NCBI GenBank assembly: GCA_035525055.1
Contig: DATLEZ010000008.1
Span: 1 to 10,178 of the forward strand
Reading direction: 5' to 3'
Origin: DATEEG01 sp035525055
Lineage (GTDB): Bacteria; Actinomycetota; Acidimicrobiia; Spongiisociales; ZC4RG35
DNA: 10,178 bases
The notes beneath the pieces are model-generated. The model did not search any database. It was given only the letters and a program-made list of their open reading frames with translations, and was not told where the DNA came from. This document shows, piece by piece, positions 1-5,796 of this stretch. Positions within the stretch are counted from its first letter, which is position 1. Each line of letters starts with the position of its first letter. A program made the position numbers and the translations under genes.

Positions 1-759
1 CAGGCCGGCACCCAGTTCGAAGTGACGTGGACCGGTCCTGACAATGATGGTGATTACATAACCATCGTTCCGGCCGGGGCTTCGGACACAACCTTCGCGA
101 GCTATTTCGATACCGAAGACGGATCGCCTGGCACCCTGAGCGCTTCCACCACCGCCGGCGATCACGAGATCAGGTACGTAGATGGCGCCACCAGCGACAT
201 CGTGGCCAGCGCCCCCATTGCTGTCGTCGGCCGCGTGATCACTCTGGAACTACCCGTGCAAGTGGCGGCCGGAACCGAGTTCGACGTCTCGTGGGAGGCC
301 ATCGAGGCTCCCGGGGATTACATCACTATCGTCCCCGCCGCCAGCAGCGAGGGAACATACGAAAGCTACTTCAACATCTCCGACGGCCCCACCGGAACGC
401 TCGTCGCGCCGATGGCGGACGGAGAGTTCGAGATCCGTTTTGTCAGCGGCCTCGACTCGGCGACCTTGGCCGCCAGCACCATCACGGTGACACCCCTTGC
501 CATCACACTCGAGGCACCTCCCGAAGTGGCGGCTGGAAGCGACTTCGATGTGACCTGGACCGGGCCCAACGGACCGGGCGACTATGTCACCATTGTTCCC
601 GCCGGAGCCGTCGAGACGGCCTACCTCGATTACGCCTACACCACCGAAGGCAGCCCGCTCACGCTCACAGCCCCGGCCGAACCTGGCGCCTACGAGATCC
701 GGTATCGCTCCGATCGACTCGCGGGGGTGTTCGCCACGATCGACATCACCGCCGAATAG
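1..759 (+). CDS. C-terminal part of a repeat-containing surface/secreted protein (5' end outside window)
   Basis: The reading frame is open from base 1 and ends at TAG 757-759, so the gene begins upstream. About 252 residues are visible. They form three tandem beta-rich repeats of about 88 residues: the two complete repeat starts (TLEL at base 241, TLEA at base 505) are 264 bp apart. Each repeat carries the pattern [AP]x(3)AAGxxF[DE]V[ST]W, then GDYITIVPA, then a Gly/Pro turn and a closing EIR[YF] strand. Similar 'GDYITIVPAG...YEIRYV' modules occur as C-terminal repeats of von Willebrand A-type and other exported proteins. The upstream domain is not visible here, so the whole-protein function is unknown. 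No membrane anchor or sortase signal follows the last repeat; the protein simply ends in DITAE. The DUF72 gene starts about 10 nt downstream, so co-transcription is likely. The internal GTG at 22 is not a credible start because homology continues upstream of it. Confidence 0.8.
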   Translation, partial: QAGTQFEVTWTGPDNDGDYITIVPAGASDTTFASYFDTEDGSPGTLSASTTAGDHEIRYVDGATSDIVASAPIAVVGRVITLELPVQVAAGTEFDVSWEAIEAPGDYITIVPAASSEGTYESYFNISDGPTGTLVAPMADGEFEIRFVSGLDSATLAASTITVTPLAITLEAPPEVAAGSDFDVTWTGPNGPGDYVTIVPAGAVETAYLDYAYTTEGSPLTLTAPAEPGAYEIRYRSDRLAGVFATIDITAE

Positions 760-769
760 AACCGGTGTG

Positions 770-1675
770 ATGGTGGCCGGCAGCAACATTCGAATCGGCA
801 CCTGCTCGTGGACCGATCCGACGCTTACCAAGTCGGACGCCTTCTACCCGCAAGAGAAGATGACGGCCGAGGAGCGGCTGGTCTTCTATGCCTCCCGTTT
901 CTCGATCGTCGAGGTCGATGCCACTTACTACGCCCCACCAGCCGAGAAGACTTCGGGTCTCTGGGTGGAGCGAACTCCGGACGACTTCGTCTTCGACATC
1001 AAAGCGTTTCGACTGCTGACTCAACATCCAACCCCGCCATCGTCGCTCTGGAAGGAGTTCCGCGAGGAGCTTCCTGCCGAGGTGGCCGAAAAGCGCAACA
1101 TATATATGAGAGACCTGCCGCGGGAACTCCAGGCCGAGGCCGTCAAGATGTTCCGTCAAGGCCTGATGCCACTTCACTCGGCAGGGAAGCTCGGTGTCGT
1201 TCTCTTCCAGATGCCTCCGTTCGTGTATCCGACGAGGGGCAGCTTCGGTTACCTGAAGTGGGTCGCCGAACATCTCGAGGACTTCCAGCTCGCGGTCGAG
1301 TTCCGCAACGGAAGATGGCTTGACGAAGAGCACATGGATGACACCCTTAACTTCCTCGAACGCCACAAGCTCGCCTATGTCTGTGTTGATGAGCCGCAAG
1401 GCTTCAAGAGCTCGGTGCCACCGGTCGTGGCTGTCACGGCCCCGGTGGCCGAAGTCCGATTCCACGGACGCAATGCCGAGAATTGGGAGAAGAAGGACAT
1501 CACCGCTGCCGAGCGCTTCCGGTACGACTATTCCAAGGAAGAGATGGAGGAGTGGGTGCCGCGAGTTAAGACCCTGGCGGAACAGGCCGACTCGGTCCAC
1601 GCCTTGATGAACAATTGCTACGCCGACTACGGCATCCGCTCGGCAGATCTTCTCGCCGATCTCCTCGATATCTGA
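770..1675 (+). CDS. DUF72 (YecE-like) family protein
   Basis: Encodes 301 aa from ATG 770; GTG 767 and GTG 773 are alternatives in the same frame, and none has a clear Shine-Dalgarno sequence. The reading frame is also open well upstream, but the family begins at the IRIGTCSW strand (residues about 7-14). Other DUF72 hallmarks are VEVDATYY near residue 45, LFQMPP near 145-150, AVEFRN near 174, VDEP near 206 and the closing MNNCYADYG near 279. DUF72 proteins are TIM-barrel-like. A biochemical function is not settled; links to nucleic-acid or nuclease-like chemistry have been proposed for the fold. Length is at the upper end of the usual 240-300 aa. The gene is 10 nt downstream of the repeat protein and convergent with the EVE gene, with no base between the two stop codons. 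Confidence 0.9.
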   Translation: MVAGSNIRIGTCSWTDPTLTKSDAFYPQEKMTAEERLVFYASRFSIVEVDATYYAPPAEKTSGLWVERTPDDFVFDIKAFRLLTQHPTPPSSLWKEFREELPAEVAEKRNIYMRDLPRELQAEAVKMFRQGLMPLHSAGKLGVVLFQMPPFVYPTRGSFGYLKWVAEHLEDFQLAVEFRNGRWLDEEHMDDTLNFLERHKLAYVCVDEPQGFKSSVPPVVAVTAPVAEVRFHGRNAENWEKKDITAAERFRYDYSKEEMEEWVPRVKTLAEQADSVHALMNNCYADYGIRSADLLADLLDI

Positions 1676-2131
1676 TCAGCCGCGGCCCATGGCCAGCAGT
1701 CGATCGGCGGTGGCATCGGCGACAGCCGTGACCGAAAGTCGGTTGCCCTTGCGGAGCGTGACGAGTTCTTCGATCGTGAATGATCGGCGAAGCAGTTCCA
1801 GAGGGAGGAACGTAGGAAACTTCTCCACGAACTTCACTCTGACGGTGATCCACCGCGGCTCGGCCGGCTTGCTTCTGGGGTCGAAGTACTTCGAGTCGGG
1901 ATCGAACTGGAGCGGGTCGACCACCGCAGTCTCCACCACCTCGGCGAGACCTGCGATGCCGGGTGGGTTGGCGCTGGAGTGGTAAAAGAAGGCGAAATCG
2001 CCAATAGCGGCGGCGTTGAGGTTGATACGAGCCTGGTAGTTCCGCACGCCGTCCCAGATCGTGGTGACGTCGCGCTCGAGATGGTCAATCCCGTAAACCT
2101 CGGGTTCAGACTTGTAGAGCCAGTACCGCAT
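1676..2131 (-). CDS. EVE domain-containing protein
   Basis: Encodes 151 aa from ATG 2131 (minus strand). The frame stays open upstream to 2224, but the family starts with MRYWLYKSEP, so 2131 is chosen. Visible EVE features are the N-terminal YWLYKSEP strand (3-10), WDGVRNYQAR (26-35), an IGDFAFFYHSS strand (43-53), GIAGLAEVV (58-66), a DP-rich loop (78-85) and a WITVRVKFVEKF strand (94-105). EVE domains belong to the PUA/YTH fold and are thought to recognise modified bases in DNA or RNA; the eukaryotic relative is THYN1. Here it is a stand-alone, full-length domain. It is divergent from the F420 oxidoreductase, and a 20-bp element lies 4 nt before its start codon. No Shine-Dalgarno is present, so a leaderless mRNA is plausible. 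Confidence 0.93.
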   Translation of the reverse strand: MRYWLYKSEPEVYGIDHLERDVTTIWDGVRNYQARINLNAAAIGDFAFFYHSSANPPGIAGLAEVVETAVVDPLQFDPDSKYFDPRSKPAEPRWITVRVKFVEKFPTFLPLELLRRSFTIEELVTLRKGNRLSVTAVADATADRLLAMGRG

Positions 2132-2135
2132 ATCT

Positions 2136-2155
2136 CGAAACCTAAAGGTTACAGG
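2136..2155 (-). promoter_or_regulatory. Copy 1 of a 20-bp element upstream of the EVE gene
   Basis: Read toward the EVE gene this is CCTGTAACCTTTAGGTTTCG. It differs by one base from the element at 2258-2277, which faces the other way. Its core AACCT-TT-AGGTT is a dyad with 5-bp arms. Contained TAGGTT fits the actinobacterial -10 pattern TANNNT and is followed by 7 nt and then the ATG, which is what a leaderless promoter would look like. Promoter, operator or both are possible; this is inference from position and conservation. Confidence 0.5.
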
Positions 2156-2257
2156 CCGTGGAAACCGCGGCTGATTGCCTTCAGATTCCGAGCGCTCGGG
2201 GCGGCCGTCGAGACTTAACCGCAATAGGCCGTGGCAAATTCATTTGATCTGGCGCCC

Positions 2258-2277
2258 CCTATAACCTTTAGGTTTCG
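2258..2277 (+). promoter_or_regulatory. Copy 2 of the 20-bp element upstream of the F420 oxidoreductase
   Basis: CCTATAACCTTTAGGTTTCG, identical to the copy at 2136-2155 except for one base, and oriented toward the gene at 2304. The same TAGGTT hexamer lies at 2269-2274, with TTGATC at 2244-2249 as a possible -35 (19-bp spacer). The element would place a transcript start near 2281, leaving a leader of about 22 nt. The 102 bp between the two copies also contain a direct repeat of AGGCCGTGG (2153-2161 and 2226-2234). Confidence 0.5.
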
Positions 2278-2303
2278 GGTCGTCCCTTTGGTCGTAAGCT
2301 CGG

Positions 2304-3128
2304 ATGATGAAGTTCGGACTCGACGTCTCCCAGCATCAACTCACCTTCGACGAGATCCTCAACCGCACCCGACTGGCCGAAGATGCCGGTTTCGACGGGG
2401 TCTGGGTATTCGACCACTTCACCGCTCTCTACGGAGATCCGGGCGGGCCGTGCCTGGAAGCCTGGACCCTTCTTGGGGCATTGGCCGCACACACCTCACG
2501 GATTCGCCTCGGCACCCTCGTCACCGGCATCACCCACCGTCACCCGTCAGTGCTCACGACGGAGATCGTCACCGTCGACCACGTATCGGGTGGGAGGGTG
2601 GAGTGCGGGCTCGGCGCCGCCTGGAACGAGAACGAGCACCGGTCGCTCGGGATTCCGTTCCCCTCGACCAAGGAACGGATGCAGCGCCTCGAAGACGCGG
2701 TCGAGATATTCCGGCTCCTCACCTCGGGTGAGCGGGTCTCCTTCGAGGGCCGTCATCACTCACTCGACCAGGCCCAGTACCGACCGGTGCCCGTGCAAAA
2801 GCCCCATCCACCCATCTGGATCGGTGCCAGCCGTCCCCAACTCGGCCTTCCACTGGTCGGTCGTCAAGCCGACGTCTGGCATGGGTGGGGAAGCGGATAC
2901 TCGGAGAAATGGGATGTGGTGCGCCGGGCCGCCGAGAAGGCTGGACGCGATCCCGATCGCATCATCAAGTCATCGAGTCTCTCCATCTCGGAACCGTGGG
3001 ACGAGGTACGGAAGAGCCTCGAGACTCACGTGGCCAACGGTGTTTCTTATCTGATCGTCGGGTGGCCGTCAGAGGGTCGCACGCGTCTTGATGAGTTCAT
3101 TGAGACCGTGCTTCCCGATCTTCGCTGA
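2304..3128 (+). CDS. LLM-class F420-dependent oxidoreductase
   Basis: Encodes 274 aa from ATG 2304, or 273 aa from the adjacent ATG 2307; no strong Shine-Dalgarno distinguishes them. It is a luciferase-like TIM-barrel oxidoreductase. Residues 3-9 form the first strand (KFGLDVS), 31-39 carry GVWVFDHF, 51-80 carry EAWTLLGALAAHT...LGTLVTG, and 91-108 hold the family signature VDHVSGGRxExGLGAAW. The PPIWIGASRPQ segment (169-179) and a C-terminal IVGWPSEG match actinobacterial F420-dependent members of the family. These enzymes use reduced F420 (or FMN) to transfer hydride to varied substrates; the substrate cannot be read from sequence. Divergent from the EVE gene, sharing the twin 20-bp elements. 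The downstream region is a gene graveyard. Confidence 0.93.
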   Translation: MMKFGLDVSQHQLTFDEILNRTRLAEDAGFDGVWVFDHFTALYGDPGGPCLEAWTLLGALAAHTSRIRLGTLVTGITHRHPSVLTTEIVTVDHVSGGRVECGLGAAWNENEHRSLGIPFPSTKERMQRLEDAVEIFRLLTSGERVSFEGRHHSLDQAQYRPVPVQKPHPPIWIGASRPQLGLPLVGRQADVWHGWGSGYSEKWDVVRRAAEKAGRDPDRIIKSSSLSISEPWDEVRKSLETHVANGVSYLIVGWPSEGRTRLDEFIETVLPDLR

Positions 3129-3139
3129 ATCAGGTCGAT

Positions 3140-3232
3140 GCCAAGGAGCGCGGCGGCCAGTTCGCGGCACTCGAGCAGCCAGAAGCACTCGCCCGCGAGA
3201 TCAGAGAGTCGCTCCGCCCGTGGCGGGGTTAG
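3140..3232 (+). pseudogene. Remnant: C-terminus of an epoxide-hydrolase-like alpha/beta hydrolase
   Basis: The frame from 3128 to the TAG at 3230-3232 has no start codon of its own and begins at the last base of the upstream gene's stop. It reads GGQFAALEQPEALAREIRE then SLRPWRG. This closely resembles the extreme C-terminus of epoxide hydrolases of the alpha/beta fold (pattern GGHFAALExPExLAxDIRxFFRPLR), where the His follows the two Gly and completes the catalytic triad. Here that His is replaced by Gln, and the whole upstream enzyme is missing. I read it as a decayed leftover of a deletion, not as an expressed peptide. Recognition is from memory of the motif. Confidence 0.6.
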
Positions 3233-3370
3233 GGGCTGCCAACACCGCAGTCTGTTGAGGGACGATTGGTCGGCCTCGCCACACGAGGAGACCCCAGAAG
3301 ACCCCGCCCCCAACCACTAACCCGATGATGGTCGTCGGTACCGGGCCTAGCCCGACCCTCGCCGCGGCGT
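3233..3370. other. Intergenic stretch without a recognisable gene
   Basis: This stretch lies between the two gene remnants. No frame shows recognisable protein similarity and no Shine-Dalgarno plus start was found. It contains a short perfect hairpin, CGGGC-CTA-GCCCG, at 3342-3354 without a U-tract. A minus-strand frame over 3047-3313 has an amphipathic Leu-rich stretch, but it overlaps the oxidoreductase and has no supporting start signal. Confidence 0.4.
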
Positions 3371-3773
3371 TCCGGGGGAGAGTCCGTTGTAGGGGCGGTC
3401 TTCGATCTGGAACCGACTAACTAGGAGTCCGACTACGCCCTCGCGTTTCAGCTTGTGGCAAGCGCCAAGCGCTCTCTCGTCTTCATCTTCACGGACATCG
3501 TCGAAGAGACCGCAGCCCGGCCTTTGACCGAGGCGATGGGCATCCTCGGCCGTCACCACGCCGTAGTGGTGGCCTCGGTCGTCGACGACGATCTCCACAA
3601 GTCAGGTAGTGACGCCCGCCGAATCGGTGGCAGACATCTACCGAACCGCGGCGGCTTTGACGGTGCTGGAGGATCGGGCCCGGGTGGTGACGCTCCTGAG
3701 TCATGCCGGGGCCGAGGTCGTCGAGGCGCCCTGGAGTTCATTGTCGGCCCGACTTATCGGTTGCGATTGGTGA
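3371..3773 (+). pseudogene. DUF58-family protein remnant (nonsense codon plus frameshift)
   Basis: One frame (positions = 2 mod 3) gives VVGAVFDLEPTN, an in-frame TAG at 3422-3424, then ESDYALAFQLVASAKRSL and VFIFTDIVEETAARPL, and continues to VVDDDLHK near 3602. The match then moves to another frame (positions = 0 mod 3) reading VTPAESVADIYRTAAAL, ending with APWSSLSARLIGCDW and TGA 3771-3773. Together these follow the C-terminal half of DUF58 proteins: YDLEPxxxESDY, RSLVVLFTD, then AxxLYRRAAA and a final helix-rich tail. DUF58 proteins usually sit beside MoxR-type AAA+ ATPases and membrane partners, none of which is present here. The N-terminal half is absent. A short product could start at GTG 3455, but it would lose the family tail. 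The remnant converges on the stress protein, with the two stop codons separated by one base. Confidence 0.75.
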
Positions 3774-3774
3774 T

Positions 3775-4311
3775 CTAGATCGCCCAACCGGTTTCGCCGT
3801 GGACGTCGACCTTCCTGGCGCCGGAGTCACGAAGTACCGAAGCGACCTGGGGAGTGGCACCGTTGTTGACGGCAACGGTCACCAACGCTCCACCGTCTTC
3901 GAGACCTTCCCGGTAGTAGGTGGCATGCTCGTCATCGGTGGCGCTGCCAAAGATGGTTCCGGCGACTCCACCCAGCACAGCACCTCCGGCGGCTCCGGCC
4001 GCGGTGGCGCCCAGCGTCCCGAGCAGGGTCCCGGCCGCGAGGAAAGGCCCGATGCCCGGCACCAGAGCCAGACCAGCAGAAGCAAGCAGCCCGGCTCCGG
4101 CGCCAACCGCAGCGCCACCCATTGCGCCGCCGGCAGCACCTTTGGCGCCCTCGTCGACGGCCTTGCTGGGCCCGGCGGCAACGTCGAACTCGTCCTCACG
4201 CCGCCTATCGAGATACCCGACCGCCTGGGCGTCGTAACCCATCGCGTGGAGCGAATCGATCGCCTTTTGAGCATCCACTCGCGTGGCGAACAGACCGACT
4301 ACTTCCGTCAT
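3775..4311 (-). CDS. General stress protein with glycine-zipper core (GSP17M/YflT-like)
   Basis: Encodes 178 aa from ATG 4311 (minus strand). AAGGAG lies 6-7 nt upstream of this start, which rules out the longer frame reaching 4416. Residues 1-37 (VVGLFATRVDAQKAIDSL, then GYDAQAVGYLD) form an alpha/beta module typical of the 'general stress protein 17M-like' family. Residues about 56-124 are a Gly/Ala-rich glycine zipper (repeated GAAxGGA, GGAVLGGVAG), probably membrane-associating. The C-terminal part (YYREGLEDGGALVTVAV..., residues about 133-178) repeats the ferredoxin-like character of the N-terminus. Function is not known in detail; homologues are induced by general stress. The sigma-B/F-type promoter at 4342-4368 fits that role. 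Its 3' end is 1 nt from the DUF58 remnant's stop. Confidence 0.88.
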   Translation of the reverse strand: MTEVVGLFATRVDAQKAIDSLHAMGYDAQAVGYLDRRREDEFDVAAGPSKAVDEGAKGAAGGAMGGAAVGAGAGLLASAGLALVPGIGPFLAAGTLLGTLGATAAGAAGGAVLGGVAGTIFGSATDDEHATYYREGLEDGGALVTVAVNNGATPQVASVLRDSGARKVDVHGETGWAI

Positions 4312-4341
4312 TGTCTCTCCTTGTTGTGTGGACAAGACGGG

Positions 4342-4368
4342 GTACCCGGGCACAGGGCAGGGCAAACC
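4342..4368 (-). promoter_or_regulatory. Sigma-B/F-type promoter of the general stress protein
   Basis: On the minus strand: GGTTT (4368-4364), 16-nt spacer, GGGTAC (4347-4342). The -10 ends 30 nt before ATG 4311, leaving a leader of roughly 23 nt that contains the AAGGAG ribosome-binding site. This matches published sigma-B/F consensus forms (mycobacterial GGTTT-N15-17-GGGTA; Streptomyces GNNT-N14-16-GGGTAC/T). Confidence 0.65.
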
Positions 4369-4447
4369 CATAGTCATCCAATGCCTCTGAGGAAGCGTGG
4401 GCTGATTGAAGTCCATACACTCATACGGTCGGAGGGGAGACGACGCC

Positions 4448-5251
4448 GTGACTCAACTGGCATTTGACGAGGATGTAGCCCGGCAGATCGAGGCGCTATA
4501 TCTGACCAGGGATGCTGCCCGCCGCCGGCGCCTCGTGCGAGAGGCCCTCGGCACCCAGCCCGGTGACCGGGTTCTCGACGTCGGGTGTGGCCCTGGGTTC
4601 TATTGCGTCGAAATCGCGGAGGAGGTGGGGCCTGACGGTCGGGTCGTAGGAGTCGACGCCGCTGCGCCGATGCTCGACTTGGCCCGGCGCCGTTGCGAAG
4701 CATTCGACAACGTCACCTTCAAGCAAGGGAACATCATGTCGATTCCAGTCGAGGACGAGAGTTTCGACCGAGCGATCTGCGTTCAGGTTCTCGAGTACGT
4801 CGAGCCGGCGACAGCGGCCCTTTCCGAGATCAGGCGGACGCTGCGGCCGGGCGGCCGCGTGGTGATCTGGGATATCGACTGGGGAACTGTGGTGTGGCAC
4901 TCATCCGATGGCGCTCTCACCGAGCAGATCTTGAAGGCCTGGGACCATCATCTGGCTCACCCATCGCTTCCTCGATCCCTCGCCCCGCGCCTCCGGGAAG
5001 CGGGTTTCGAGGAAGTCGAAGCAACCGGTCATGTGTTCAGCACGATCTCAACTCTTGATCCCGAAACCTACGGAGCGGCCATCATTCCGATCATGGCCAG
5101 CTACGTCACCAGCAATCGCCTGATCGACGAGAACGCCGTCAAAGCCTGGGTCGACGACCAGCGGAGTCTCTCGGAGAAGGGCGAGTTCTACTTTGCGTCC
5201 GCGCAGTTCTGCTTCACCGCGTCAAGCCCAACTGAAGCCGTCTTCTTGTGA
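4448..5251 (+). CDS. SAM-dependent methyltransferase (class I, UbiE/ArsM-like)
   Basis: Encodes 267 aa from GTG 4448. GGAGGGGA at 4431-4438 sits 9 nt upstream, which favours this start over ATG 4406. Motif I VLDVGCGPG is at residues 42-50, the acidic residue ending strand 2 is D70 (GVDAA), GNIMSIPVEDESFD is near 97-110, and LRPGGRVVIWD is near 135-146. This is a Rossmann-fold methyltransferase of the broad Methyltransf_11/UbiE group. The C-terminal region (AWVDDQRSLSEKGEFYFA) is shared by a set of actinobacterial methyltransferases of unknown substrate. No cysteine-rich arsenite-binding arrangement is evident, so substrate assignment is open. Unlike its neighbours it has no sigma-B/F-like promoter; TACACT at 4416-4421 may be its -10. 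Its stop codon lies inside the long hairpin at 5242-5291. Confidence 0.9.
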   Translation: MTQLAFDEDVARQIEALYLTRDAARRRRLVREALGTQPGDRVLDVGCGPGFYCVEIAEEVGPDGRVVGVDAAAPMLDLARRRCEAFDNVTFKQGNIMSIPVEDESFDRAICVQVLEYVEPATAALSEIRRTLRPGGRVVIWDIDWGTVVWHSSDGALTEQILKAWDHHLAHPSLPRSLAPRLREAGFEEVEATGHVFSTISTLDPETYGAAIIPIMASYVTSNRLIDENAVKAWVDDQRSLSEKGEFYFASAQFCFTASSPTEAVFL

Positions 5252-5291
5252 CGGTTCACCCCCTTGGCGGTAGGTGAAGCGTCACAAGAAG
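5242..5291. terminator. Long hairpin between convergent genes (probable bidirectional terminator)
   Basis: The arms are 19 nt: CTTCTTGTGACG-G-TTCACC (5242-5260) and GGTGAA-G-CGTCACAAGAAG (5273-5291). They pair perfectly except for one G-G mismatch, with a 12-nt loop. The left arm contains the last codons and stop (TGA 5249-5251) of the methyltransferase, and the right arm ends 9 nt before the stop of the minus-strand 70-aa gene. Neither side has a real U-tract, so intrinsic termination is uncertain; an mRNA 3'-end stabiliser is an alternative. Confidence 0.6.
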
Positions 5292-5300
5292 CGGGGGTCT

Positions 5301-5513
5301 TTAGGCGGCTAGCGAGGCCACGGCCTCGGCGGTCTCTCGGTCGAGTTCGAACTCTTCGATCAAGCACTTCACCACGGCCCGGTGGTCCAAGCCCTGCTTG
5401 TCGAGATAGAGCGCTGCCCGCCCGGCAAACGCAAGGTCTTCGGAGCGATCGGCCGGAATCCGTGATGGAAAGCTCGTCGACCGAAGAGTCTGTGTGGATT
5501 GAGGGAATTGCAT
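5301..5513 (-). CDS. Small conserved-looking protein of unknown function (70 aa)
   Basis: Encodes 70 aa from ATG 5513 (minus strand), with AAGGAG placed 7 nt upstream, a strong and well-spaced ribosome-binding site. A sigma-B/F-like promoter lies at 5551-5577. The N-terminal ~25 residues are polar and probably unstructured (MQFPQSTQTLRSTSFPSR). The rest predicts two or three amphipathic helices: SEDLAFAGRAALYLDKQG and HRAVVKCLIEEFELDRETAE. There is no membrane segment or signal peptide, and a single Cys. I do not recognise the family. The helical pattern could mediate protein binding, as in small stress or anti-sigma-network proteins, but nothing in the sequence proves that. It is convergent with the methyltransferase across the long hairpin. 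Confidence 0.75.
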   Translation of the reverse strand: MQFPQSTQTLRSTSFPSRIPADRSEDLAFAGRAALYLDKQGLDHRAVVKCLIEEFELDRETAEAVASLAA

Positions 5514-5550
5514 ATCTCACTCCTTGTATGTCTGGCTCCTGTATCTCTAG

Positions 5551-5577
5551 GTTCCCGACTGAGGTCACCCCTAAACC
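5551..5577 (-). promoter_or_regulatory. Sigma-B/F-like promoter of the 70-aa protein
   Basis: On the minus strand: GGTTT (5577-5573), 16-nt spacer, GGGAAC (5556-5551). The -10 ends 37 nt before ATG 5513. It has one deviation from GGGTAC (A for T), making it the weakest match of the five similar sites in this window. Confidence 0.45.
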
Positions 5578-5796
5578 CTTTCCCTGCCGTACTGGTGACG
5601 GTCCTGCAGGGAATCGCATGCTTCTGTGCGCTGGGTATGGCCCTGGAGGCGCTCATCCCCAAGGGGGAGACGGCGACCCCGATCACCACAAGCGCCACAC
5701 GCCACCAGTAGGAAAGAGGCGGTCACATATCCGACCAGTCGGGCCGCTCCTCGGTTTCCAGTCTGTCCGGCTCGGAGACTTCGAAGTCGAGTTTCT
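5578..5796. other. Non-coding or decayed stretch between two minus-strand genes
   Basis: No frame here has a start with a ribosome-binding site. A perfect 12-bp palindrome GACTTCGAAGTC lies at 5777-5788, 8 nt past the stop of the 272-aa gene, and might act as its 3' hairpin; it has no U-tract. One minus-strand frame contains a lipobox-like FLLVAC, and a second overlaps it with a signal-peptide-like LVVIGVAVSPLG. Neither is long enough or well enough started to be called a gene. Confidence 0.35.

Noticed and set aside
584..769. N-terminal extension of the DUF72 gene (363-residue version)
   Set aside because: The extension overlaps the repeat protein in another frame, is Pro/Arg/Ser-rich, and the DUF72 family begins at IRIGTCSW.
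2136..2277. A MITE or insertion bounded by terminal inverted repeats
   Set aside because: There is no target-site duplication flanking the 20-bp elements, the interval is only 142 bp, and the elements sit at promoter positions of both genes.
3920..4237. Ala/Pro-rich plus-strand frame
   Set aside because: It is the antisense shadow of the glycine-zipper stress protein, whose own start has a good ribosome-binding site.
4406..4447. ATG 4406 as the methyltransferase start
   Set aside because: GGAGGGGA sits at the right distance for GTG 4448, and the 14 extra residues would be translated from across that site.
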